Assembly: GCA_013398275.1 (NCBI GenBank) | Contig: VZSE01002457.1 | Coordinates: 124,001-188,000 of the forward strand | Direction: 5' to 3' | DNA: 64,000 nucleotides | Source: Promerops cafer | Lineage: Eukaryota > Chordata > Aves > Passeriformes > Nectariniidae | In this document: positions 35,101 through 47,100 of the stretch, piece after piece | How positions within the stretch are numbered: the first letter of the stretch is position 1 | Layout: each line of letters opens with the position of its first letter | Made by a program: the position numbers and the translations under genes | Notes under the pieces: generated by a model | Seen by the model: only the letters and a program-made list of their open reading frames with translations | The model's database searches: none | Told to the model about the DNA's origin: nothing

Positions 35101-38100
35101 GCATGATTCCAAGAGATTTTTAGCTCTTTCCTATGCCTTGTGATGCCAGGTGATCCATTCCTACCCTGTTAGCATTCCCACAGTAAAAATGGGCTTTGAC
35201 ATGATCCCAACCCTGCCTGGCTTGTCACCTCAGGGCACCTTGTCAGACTGGCTTTGAGGAGCAGTCGCCCTTCTTGCTCCCAGTGTCCTGGAAGGGAATT
35301 CCTGCAGGAGAAGGAAGGCATCTGCACATCTCACCTTGTGCTGCTTCCCAGCCTGGGGTCTCACCACAGCTCCTGCTGAATGAACTCCTGCTGTCAGCCA
35401 GGGGGAGTTAAGGATGATAAACGGAGCTGATCACATTATTGAAGAGTGGAAGCCACCAAAGCCATTGTTGTTTTCCAGCAGGAGGACATTCAGCTGATTT
35501 TGGTTTTCCAGAACGCTGGCGCTCGTTCTTTTTGGGCACCAGCATCAATCTCCTGGGCAGCGGTCTGGGATACAAACGAGTTCACTTTTGTAAGGTTCAG
35601 GGCAGAATTTTTTTCTTTTCATTGTTTTCTTTTATTTTCCTTTCAACGCAACAGCACGTCAGGCTCTGGCACAGCAATATCCTGCAGAATTCCCAGTGCC
35701 AAGAATGTTAAGTTGCTTGGAGAAGAAAGGCTCCTGAACAGTCTGGTGTAAACAAAAGGCAGGGAAGGCTGGAGCCCATCCTAAATAAAGTTCTTTATTA
35801 CGGGTGAGCTTTTCAGATTTTTGGCACCAGGCAATGCTCTGGCTTTGTGTTGGTAATTTAAAACCGCCATATCGTGTAGTCCAATTTTATTAAATTTGAT
35901 TAAATATTTGCAGCTCAAATAACAGAACCCATCACAATACAGTTCTGATTACCAGGGCTGGAATCCAACCAGCACCGTTGCTGGGGAGAGGGCGGCTTAG
36001 GAGGTGGTGGGAAAGCAGTTGGAATTATCATTTCTCCCAGTCTGCAGAGCTGGGAGCATGTCCTGCAGGTTGATACATTTTTGGGAAGAATAAATATTCC
36101 CCATCCCTGCAAGTGTTCCAGGCCAGGTTGGACAGGGCTTTGAGCAGCCTGGGATAGAGGAAGGGTTGGAACAAGGTGAGCTTTAAGGTCCCTCCAACCC
36201 AAACCATTCCATGATTCCATCAAATTTGCCATTTCCCCACATTTTAGCAGTACTCCGTGTCTTTACTTTCATTTCAAGCATCCTGATGGTCACAGGTTAT
36301 GGGAGAGGGAGGATGTGCTGGAATGATCTCTTCAGAGTGCTTGAAAGCCTTCAGCAGGGGGAACAGTCAGCTCCTGCAGTGTGCTCCTGATGCCTCCCAT
36401 GCCCTGAAATCCAACTCTCTCTTATTTGTTTTCCTAAATTATGCTCCAGTTTCTTGGCTGTTTGGTTTCAGTGTGAAATTTTTTTCCTGGTGCAGCTACT
36501 AATTGCTTGAAACCTGTTCTTAGCCTGCCTGGGGGATTGACTTCACTCTGCTCCCTCTCTCCAAGCACTTTGGGGCTCTTCCTTTTTCTCACTGAACTGA
36601 GATTGGTTTGGTTGGTGCTGCTCCTGCCTTTGCTGTTAAATACCTGGATTAGCACAAGGGTTTTTATTTCCCCTTTTGGGGAGTTTACTTTGTTCTGTGT
36701 AGGATTTAATGTCGGAGTTTCATTGACAGCTTTTGAGAGGGGAAATTCTAGGTGACCTCTTCTGCTCCCAAATCAAGGTTGGTGTCTCCCAAATTTAATA
36801 ACATTGGTTATGTGCTGCACTGGGATCCTCTAAGGAAAATCTCTGGAGAATCCTTAAGGAGTGATTTTAGACTCTGGGTTGGGACAGCCTGTTTTGATAA
36901 CCCCAAGAGTTGTTTGTCAACACCTTTCTTGGAGCTGCTGAAGTGGGTTTTAGCAGGGCTTTTCAGTTTTGCATTTCCAGGGAATGCTGTCCTCATTTCT
37001 CCCCAGGAACAAGGTTGTTGATGGCATTCCCTGCTTTCTGAAATTCGAGCAGTGGATGTATTAGAACATGCTGTTACTTAGAAAGCTGACACCACCACCA
37101 TCCTGAAGATTTAAAGGGACTTATTTCACTTCTTAACATGCTTTTCTTCCCGAATTCAATGATCTTAAAGGGCTTTTCCAACCGAAACGATTCTATGACT
37201 CCATGGTTCTTTTTGCATGCCAAAGAGATGAGCCTTAGAGAGGAAAGCATCCAGCATCCCCTGATGTTGTTGGTATTGCAGAAAACTGGAGTTGTTTGGG
37301 TATTATTTGCAGCTAAGCAGGTGAAATTGGTGTGAACTTGCTGCATTTAGAAAGAAATAAAAGGGAAAATGAAAGGATTTGTCAACAGTTATAATGCTGC
37401 ATTTGTGAAGGAAAACGTAATGTCCCTCTGAGCTGGTTCTGATTACTGGAGTGTTTGGAGTGGTTTGGTTTAGGACAAAAGGTTGTTTGGAGGAAAATAG
37501 ACTAGTCAGAAACCCTGGTGAAATGTGGGAGTACAATCCAGAGGAAATCTTGGAGCTCTGTGTGGCATGGAGTGTCACTCCAGTTTGAGAGCATCTCTGC
37601 CTTCCGCCCACGTTGTCCTTCCAGCCAGCATGGTTGAAGGCTGGCTTCCCACAGACCCACACACTGAGAGGAGAAATCCCTGCTGGAAATACCCTGTCCT
37701 GCTCCAGGTGGTCTGTCTGATCCAAAAATAACCCTTAGCTTGGATATTGGGGAAGATTTCTTCACTGAGCGGGTGGTCAGGCACTGGCACAGGCTGCCTG
37801 GGCAGTGGTGGAACCACCATCCCTGGAAGTGTTCAAAAATTGGGATGTGGCACTGGGGGACTTGGTTTGTGGTGGTGATGGATTGATGGCTGGGCTTGGT
37901 CATCTCAGAAGTCTTGTCCAGCCTTAACGGTTGTGGAATCACGAAGACAGTTCTTGTGAGTGGTGCACCAAAAGAGGAACCTCTTCCAGGAGGAGACCAA
38001 GCAAAATCTTGTGGTTTAATGTCACCTTTGGGGGATGCCAGTCACTCAAGGCACCCACCCTCCTCCTCCGTGGTCCTCCCAGCTCCATCTCTGCTTCCCA

Positions 38101-41100
38101 GGGGCTGTCAGGGGCCTGCCCTGTTCATAGAATCCCATGACTGAGTTGGAGTGAACCTCAAAGCCCATCCCATCCCACCCCTGCCATGGCAGGGACACCT
38201 TCCACTGTCCCAGGCTGCTCCAAGCCCTGTCCAACCTGGCCTGGGACACTCCAGGGATCCAGGGGCAGCCCCAGCTGCTCTGGGCACCCTGTGCCAGGGC
38301 CTGCCCACCCTGCCAGGGAGCAATTCCTAATTCCCAATATCCCATCTAACTCTTTCCCTCCCTCAGCTTAAGCTCCCTCTCCTCATGGAATCTTCTCATC
38401 AGTGTTAGAAGGGAGACAAGATAATTCTGTTGGCTTTTGCCTGACTAGTAAAGCTTAGTCTGAAACATAATAATAATGATAATAATGACAATAATGATAA
38501 TAATGATGATAATAATAATAACAACAATAATAATAATAATTAATAATTAATAACATCCCTTTCCAGTCCCCACCTGCTGAAGGGAAGATGTTCAAGGACT
38601 GGGAGCAGGGGTTCATGCTGCATTGTTTGCTTTTATTCCACAAATGTGGATGGGCAGCAGGAACAGGGTAAACTCTGCCTGGGACTTGGTGGGGTTTTGA
38701 CTTCCACAGACTTAATGTCCGATTAGTTCAGCAGCTTAGGGGCTGCAGTTCTAGGAAAAAAACAATGGGGATGACATAAATGTTGGAAGAATTGGATTAC
38801 ATGGGTCCTGCTGCACTCAATGACATGGAAGAGGGTAACTTGGGTTGGAGCCTATGAAAACCAGGGAAGCTTTTGGCTTATGTTCTGGTTATTAATTTAC
38901 TGTGAGGAAAACAAAATATTCTTTGTATAAATCCTTATTATAGGCCAAATTAAGTATGTCAGTGCTTAAGAAATCCCACTGGCTTTGTGGGAGCTGACTC
39001 AGATTTGGGCATAGGGCTTCATTTGTTTGCTGGAGGGGAATTTTTATAATTTCACAGCATTTGTTTTAAATACTTCACCTGGAGATGTAGAGGAGCAGTA
39101 ATTTTTTAACTTAGGTTTGGTAGTTTAGTCTCTAGTTTTTAAATTTACTCCAGTTAGCAAGGCTTTGTTTGGGCATATTGCCTGGCAGGGTGAAACTGGG
39201 GAGATTTCCAGTGGAATTGGTGTTCCTGAGGCAGCATTGATCATGCATTGACTGTCAGGCATTGATGCTTCTGCATTGTTTAAATTCTTGTTTTACACTT
39301 GTGAAAGACAGCTCTCTTCAGCTTTAAAATGTTTTTATTATATAATACTTTAAAAACCATCTGAACAAGCCTGAATTCTTTTACTCTAAAACAGGTTTTA
39401 TGTAAATTCTGTGAGTTTGAGGCTGTGCTGCACTGCCTGTGCTGAATTATCATTCACCTCCTTTGGGTTCTGGAGCACCCAATTAAATCCATGTAGGGAT
39501 TATGCTCCCTGAGGCCCTGATGCCATGTTAGATTTGGGATTATATCTGAGGGATAAACAACAAAATCAGAGCGGGGCTTTAAATAGACTTTTTGGTGTTT
39601 CAAAACTCGATCCCCTAGCAGAAGGGGAAAACACAGAGTGATTTTTCCTTAAAATAGTTTAATCTGACAAATTCCAATACGTTGCTTTGGCAGTCACTTA
39701 TGCTGGAGGTATTTTCTCCTCTAAGGCTGTCATTTTCTATGTTTGTTCACCTCTTTGTTGTATGGAAGGAGGTTTTTATTGTGGCTTTAAATAGGGGGTG
39801 TGTTAGGTAATCTGTGACCCCAAATCTTTTGTTTCCCTGCCCATTTTTAAGGTGTTTCAAACCAATTCCTTCTCTCTATTTGAAAGCCACCTACTTAATT
39901 GTGTGTTCCCAACAGAAACCATCCCTCATCTGAACACCAGGACTGAAATTTGGGCTGAAATACAGTTTTTGTTGCCATGTTTTCCTTTGTCAGAGGACAG
40001 ATCCTTCCAACAGCTGTGGCATAGGCTTAGATTCTCTTGCTTTAAAATGGATATATCAGCATCCAGCTGTGGCACCTTCCCCTTCCACAGGATCCCAGAG
40101 TGGTTTTGTTGGAGGGGACCTTAAAGATCATCTCATTCCAGCCATGAGTGTGGCATCCAGGCAGTTATTAATGCTCAGAAATTGGGACAAATTAAAGCTG
40201 GGAATGTAAGGATGTGGGATGAGGTGTGTACCCAAACACTGCTTTTAAAATCATGTCAACTTCTGTTTCAAAGAGAACTTGGAGAAGTAGCTGCTTGGAG
40301 CATGAGCTGCTGTTTGAACTGGTCCAGTCTTTAATATTGCCCTGGGAGCAGATTTGCATTCAGTCCCTTGCCATTTTATATGCAAATTCTCTCTCTCTAA
40401 GATAATTCCCCCCTTGTTAATGCACTTAATTCAGCATTTGAAGCACCATCTTGAGGAAGCACTTTTTTTTTTTTAGTGCTCCCTTTATCTCTTGCCGCGT
40501 TTTTCTGTCCAAAACATTCACGAAAAAGCTCTTTCCTTTCTTTTTTTTTTCCCTTCCACCCAAAAATTCCATCAAAGCACTGTGTTGATGGCTTAACTTC
40601 AAGCATTTGATCTTGAATTCATCAGCCTTCTGATTTTTTGAGCCCTGCAATTAACGTCGACAGGCTTGATCTTGGACGTGACCCGGTGGTCAAGGGAAAT
40701 ATAGCTGCAGGCAGACTGAGTTAATTCAAATCAGTTTGTAAACCCTGTTTTAATTCTTCCAAAGAAATGCAGATCATTGGCCCTGGAGCGTGTTGGTTGG
40801 TAATGGAGTGAGCACAGGATTTGCTGGTTCAGGGGGATTAAGCAGCAGAGTTGTTGAGGAAGGGGAAGGATGGGGCTGGTTCACTCAGCTCTGTCAGGAG
40901 CCCTCAAACCCCTCAGCAGGTATTTCACTCAGGGCTCAGGAGATCAGAAAGCTCCCAGAGGAAATGATCTTGCAGGAGGAGTCTTGAATTAAAGTTTCAT
41001 GACCCTGATGGAGATTCCATAACGTGTGTGCTGTCACTGGCTGTCCTGGCCCCAGGGGCACTGGGGCTTCCCAGGAGCTCTGCCTTGGCTTTTGGGGGTA

Positions 41101-44100
41101 TCAGGACTTGGGTTTTGGAGAGAGTCTCTTGAAAGCGTGGTGTACTCAGGGCTGTGGTCACAGGAAATGCATTCATACCTGCCCTGGGCAGTCTGGAACT
41201 TCCCAGGTGTCTGATGTGCTGTTAGATAGGGTTGAACTGTGGGGCTGTGATGATGTAACCCCAAGCTGCTTCCCAAACAAACCAACCTCCTCCTCCCTGG
41301 CACTGACTTTCCTTGGCCATGCCCTTTCCCTTGAGTTGACACTGGCCCCAGCTGACACGGGGAACCAGCAGGGAGACAATCACCTGGTTTGCCTGTGGGG
41401 TTTGATTTTGGTGTTTCCTTCCCCCTGCCCAGGCGTCCCTCCCTCAGGCAGCTCAGCCTGGGGTTGGATGACTCCGAGGGTGTGGAGCTGCCCCTTCCAG
41501 CAGCACATCAGAGATAACCAGCAGCACATCAGAGATAACCAGCAGCAGCATCTCAGCTGGATCAGCCATTCCTCTGCTGGATCCTGTCAGCTGTGGGTTT
41601 GCTGCTGGGTTGGGAGCAAGTTGGGCAGAGGTGGGAAACTCTGCACTAATCCCGAGTCTGTGTCTTCGTTCAGAGAAGACTTTGCAGGATGATTATTACA
41701 TTTTTAATTCAGATGCCTGTCATTGTCGTTGTTGTTGAATTCAGACATTGCATGGGCTGGGACCTGTTTGTTATATTAAAAATCTGCGTTCCAAATATTT
41801 GTTCGCAAATGACTTAAATTAATTTAGCTTCCTGCAAATGCTCAACTGCAGCCAACTCAGCTCAGCTGCAGGCTGAGTTTTACACTGCTGAGACACTCCC
41901 AACCGTGTTTCCTTTCCCTGCTCAGCCTCTGAACCCAACCTGAAGCTGCGCTCCAGGCTAAAGCAGAAGGTGGCTGAGAGGAGGAGCAGCCCTCTGCTGC
42001 GCAGGAAGGACGGGCCCGTGGTGACGGCGCTCAAGAAGCGCCCGCTGGACGTCACAGGTACGGCGGGTAAGCCACAGCTCCTCAATTCTTCACCCCCTTC
42101 CCTTTCCCAAAATGCTCTCCTGTGTCCTTTGTGTGCTTCAGCAGTGCTGGAGCCACGCTGAGGGCACTGGAATTGTCCAGCCTGGGGGAGGCTGAGCTCA
42201 GGCCTCATCCCCGTCCGCGGCTTCCTGAGGAGGGGCAGCTCCCATCCCTGCTCCCTGGGACCAGGGACACACACATCAGTTAGGATGGAAAATAGGGAAA
42301 GGTTCTTGACCCGGGAGTTTTACACATACAGCTGTATAAAACTTTTTTTTAGACTACTCAACTGACAGTTTCTTGTTGAAAAGTCCTGTCCTTCCAGGAC
42401 GGAAGTTTGCAAGTGGGATCTGAGGAAAGAGCGGGATGAGATTACCATAAAGTTAATTCTTAGCACCATCTAGGGATGTCTCCGTGTAAGTACCACCCAG
42501 TGACAGCTTTGCCGGGCTTGTCTGGCTCCGGGGCACACGATCATCACCCCATCAAACTCAAAGTGAGCTCCCTTTAGACAGCGGGCTGGGTTTGGGAGAC
42601 CCTGGGGCACCTCAGCACTTCTCTGTGTCAGAGCCTCTCTGTTTGCAGAGGGGAAGGAGGATTTCAAGAGCCAAAAGCTGAGGAGTCATAAAATATCCTG
42701 AGTTGGAAGGCACCCACAAGGATAATCCAGTCCAACCCTAGGCCTGCACAGGACACCCCCAAAATCCCAGCCTGTGCCTAAGAGCGTTTTCCAAACGCTT
42801 CTGGCAGCCTTTGAGACCTGAAAATCCGATTTCCTTCACTCACACAGTGCTATATGGCACGTGGCTCCTGGGACCAATCAGCCTCTGCTGGCTGACCACT
42901 TTCCCCTGCTATGACTTCAGAAATGGCAGTAGGAGCTCCCATTTCTCCCTGGCATGGACATAGTTCAAGAATGTCCAACAGCCTGGAGCCTGTTAGAAGC
43001 GTATCCGAGGTCTCGTGGTAAGAGGGGACTTGTAAACGGAAAGTAAGTTTTAAAAACAGTCCCACTTTGAGGAATAGAAATTAAGTTTAATCCCTGAAGA
43101 ACACAGGGGATTCTGGTGGGACACCTTCCACTTGACCAGGTTGCTCCAGCCTGGCTTTGAGCACTTCCAGGGATGGGGCAGCCACAACTTCTCTGGGCAC
43201 CCTGTGCCAGGGCCTTATCACTCTCACAGGGAAGAATTCCTTCCTACAGTTTGCTCTAAGCCTGCCCTGTGGCAGTGGGAAGCCATTTCCCCTGTCCTGT
43301 CCCTCCAGGCCTTTGTAAAAATTAGCTTTTATTCCTCCTGGAGCAATGAGGAGCCTTCTGCAGCCTGAGCCACTGCAGCTGCTGGGAGATTCTCCTGCTG
43401 CAAACGGCTGGGGACAAGGAAAGTTCAAAAGAAAAGGTTTGAATGTTATTAACCTTCCCAAATAAAAGGAAACACTGGCAGCTGTGCCATGTAGCAGGGG
43501 AGAGACCTTCTGAGGGAGGTCTGATGCAAGGGGGTGTCTTTGGGGTTAGAGGGAAGGAGGGAAAAATAAAGCAGAACAACTCCAACATCCTCCAATCTGA
43601 CCTCTTCAACCTTCCATGCCTTTTATTATCTTTCAATCATATTTCAAGTTATTAATACACTCTAAGAGAAATACCCATGGGGAGAAGACCTAAATATGCT
43701 GAGTAGGTACTTGGATAAACCATTTGAAAGTGTTTGTTGGTATTTTAAGAGCCCTGGGAAGATTTAAGGGGAAGAAGGGGAGGAGGAGGGCCGCTTTTGT
43801 CCACAACAAAACTTGAGGGGTTGTTATCTGTCTAAATACCATCCCAGAGATGGTTTCTAATGGTGGAGCTTGGGTTTGGATGTGTTTTTCAGACTCTGCA
43901 TGCAACAGCGCTCCTGGATCTGGTCCCAGCTCTCCAAACAACAGCTCCAACAACATCAGCACCGAGAACGGAATCGCGGGGTCAGTCACGAGCATCCAAG
44001 CAGAGGTACAGAGCCCTCCTTCCCTCTGGTTTTCTACACCCACCAGCTTTGGGAGAGTTTGAGGACTAAGCCACACGAAAGGAAAACCCCGACTTGTGAC

Positions 44101-47100
44101 TTGGAGCAGACTTTGGGAATTACCTCTCAGCCTTGGGCTGACAGGATGCCTTATCTGTTTATTAAATCTGGTTTGAACCAGCTCACAGGCAGCTTGTGGT
44201 AACTTGCAGTGGTTTTGTAGTGAGGAGGAAGTAAAAATAAAGGGATCCAGCAAGGTCAAATGCAAGTATTTTAATGTTTGGGGAATTTAGTCCTGTATAT
44301 AGGGTGGATCTATTGTGTGCAGTAGGCTGGTCTAAATATTATCAAACCATAACTGGATTAAAGGGGATGGATTTAAACTTTCCCTCCTGCACTGGGGATC
44401 TGAAAGCTTGGTGCCATGTGCTGGTTTATAATCCCATAAACTTTCACCATCACTCGAGGCATGGATGCCCAGGGCAGGGTGTTGGCCTGGGTGAGGTGGG
44501 GTTGGACTGAGCACAGCAGCTCCTGTGTTCAGGAATCCTGGAGCCAAGCTTTTCCAAAGGGTCTGGGCCATGTAAGCTGGCTGCCACTACAAACGGTGCC
44601 TGTAGAAAACCAGTGTGGTTGTCTGATGTTACTGGTGCATTTCTTTTTATCCAGCTTCCCATTAGCTGTTCTCCCCATGAATAGAGTCTGTCTTAACACC
44701 AGGGCTCCAAAAACAGGCTGGGGCTTGTTCTCCACAAATATTCCTTTAGAATTGAAAAGGCCTTCTGATGGGGGAAATGTCAGTCCTTATTGCTTTCTAG
44801 TTTTGTACAGATTGGCACTTTATTTTTATTCCTAGTGTAGTGTATATGGGGAACATGCCTCTTCCTCCACCCTCTCCCCTGCCAAATGATCCAGCACACC
44901 TTCCAGCCACTCTAGTCCATAATAAACCTTACAGATTTAGGTAATTAGTGTGAAGATTAAGAAGGTGGGAGGTGGAGGCTTCACTTGCCCCAGGAAGAAG
45001 AGCTCTGAGTTTTGGTTTTGCTGAGCCAGGAGCTGTCAGTCTTGCCTGTCCTTGGCAAACTGCAAACTCCCAGTTGCTGCTGATGGAAAAGCTAGTGGGT
45101 TTGACAATTGTTTTTTGTGACATAAACAGACCAGGCAGCTTCCCAAAAGTCCCTTCAGGGGTTGGAATCAGGTGGTCTTTAAGGTCCCTTCCAGCCCAAA
45201 CCATTCCATGAAGTCAGAGGGAGCTCCTGCAGGTGAATGTGAAGCTGGAGCATCCTCCTCATCAATTTGATTTTTCAACTTAATAATAAGAGCTGATCAT
45301 CTGGGACTAGACCACCAACACCTAATCAAATGGACACTGACCACAAGAAAAAGTCTTTCCACCAACTGCTTGTCATGCAGCAATTTTGTGACTTAGGCTG
45401 AGGCACGAGCAGCACAAATGATTTGGGAAAAAAACCCTGTCCTGCCCAAGCCTTTCCCTTTCCCAAAGAAAAATAGCTGCATTTTATTTCAGCATTCATG
45501 TCATGTGATCCCAGCTGATCCACTGGCCTGTATTTGTGAAAAAAAAAAAAAGTGGGGTTTGGTGTCTTTAAAATCCTCTTTTTTCAGTAGCTGGGAGCTC
45601 AAGTGTTGGAGATTCCTTTAATACCAATGGACCAGGATTTCCCATGTTCCCACCATTAAATGTTTGGAAATATTTGAGTGTTTCTGAAAAGATAATATGT
45701 TTCATTCTTAGCTTCATGTTTCATTTTAAATGAGAACTCTGCTTCTTAGTTTGCTGCATCAGCTCTTGAGCCAGGTGTGTTGGAAGATGGTGCCCTAGTT
45801 CATTATTTGAGTGCCTTCAGTGGGGAAAGACTGCAGCCCTGCCTCCTTTTAAACAGACACTTTCTGTCTTGAAATACTGTTTTTAAAGGTTTTTCTGTCT
45901 CTGAAAGGCACACAGCATTGACTGCCACTGCAGTTGGTACAAGCCTGTAAAAACTGCTGGAGTACAGCTGCAAACTGTGCATTCAGAAATGGCTGTGTGC
46001 AATCCAGGCCTGTTTGTGCACAGCCCAGAGCTGGGAGCTGAGTGTTTAAAGTGGTGATAATGCTGCCAAATCCCATATGATCCCAGAGCATCAAGCTGCT
46101 GTGTTCCCCTCTCCTCTGTTTTCCATATCAAATCCCCAGGAGAGGCTTTGAGGCACAACTCCAGAGTATTGATTGTTCAAAGGGAAAATGAATGTAGTTT
46201 TGTTTCATTTATGATAGCAGTAAAATGTTTCATTCCTCTGCTGACAATAAGTATCTTATTTTCAATGGCACACTGACATTATGTAATTTAAATTAAAGCA
46301 AAATTGCCAGGAGTGCTCAAAAATCACTTGGAAGGAGAAGTGTGTGGGTACAAATAATCACATGGAGAGTCACTTTAGAGTAGAGAGAAAAATGAAGTTT
46401 TTTTTTACAATGAGTCTGTTAAAAAAAAGGCACAGGCTGCCCAGAGAAGCTGTGGCTGCCTCATCCCTGCAAGTGTCCATGGTCAGGCTGGATTTTGGGT
46501 TTGGAGCACCCTGGGATAGTGGAATGTGTCCCTGCCCTTGGCAGGGGGTGGAACAATGTGGCCTTGAACAATTCCAGGGATGGGACAGCCACGACTTAGG
46601 TACTGATTGCCCCGTAATAGAATACTGAGTTAAACAAAATCCCCTTTTTCAGAGCAGCACCCGAGTTTAACAGACTTCTGTAGAAGTCTCCTTGAAGTCT
46701 AAATTTGTCTAGGTTGGAAAATCACCCACAGAGACCTCAGAGTGATCAGAACACTGGTTTCCTAACAGGAAAATCAGGCACTTTATTGTAATTTTTATAA
46801 TGGGTTTTGTAGTGCGTATTTCAAATCAGTCTTGTTTAGAAATTAAAGGTATTTTTGCTAAAGTGTTCTTGCCTCAAATGCCTGTAAGATAACGGAGCAA
46901 ATCTTGCATTTCACCCTGAAAATCAGGAAATAGCTCCATAAATGCAACCTTGAGGCTTTTTGGATGAGATTTTGAAGTGTGATTTATGCTAACACAGGCT
47001 AGTAAATAACATAAATTGTCTGCTATTTGCTAAAGAGAAAAACACCAATTGTAAAGCTTTATTTTTTTTTTAAGATAATTGGTTTTACCTTTAAAAAGGC

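Larger units (their letters stand above)
33781..41925 (+). other. HDAC4: HDAC4 intron D-E (8.1 kb)
   Basis: Phase 1, donor GTAGGG, acceptor CCCTGCTCAG. A short CpG-rich patch (33795-33840) follows the donor. Contents include CR1 fragments, an (AAT)n-type microsatellite at 38467-38554, a 2 x 21 bp duplication at 41498-41539, and a conserved-looking AT-rich segment with a TGCATG motif (41749-41754) shortly before the next exon. The long stretch 38560-40085 and parts of 40150-41490 are unique, AT-rich sequence in which I see nothing nameable. Confidence 0.85.
42058..43892 (+). other. HDAC4: HDAC4 intron E-F (1.8 kb)
   Basis: Phase 1. Donor GTACGG is weaker than an alternative GTAAGC at 42067. 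The acceptor is TGTTTTTCAG. Two minus-strand CR1 fragments (42685-42828 and 43115-43350) are present. Positions 42080-42680 and 43360-43880 show no other feature. Confidence 0.85.
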
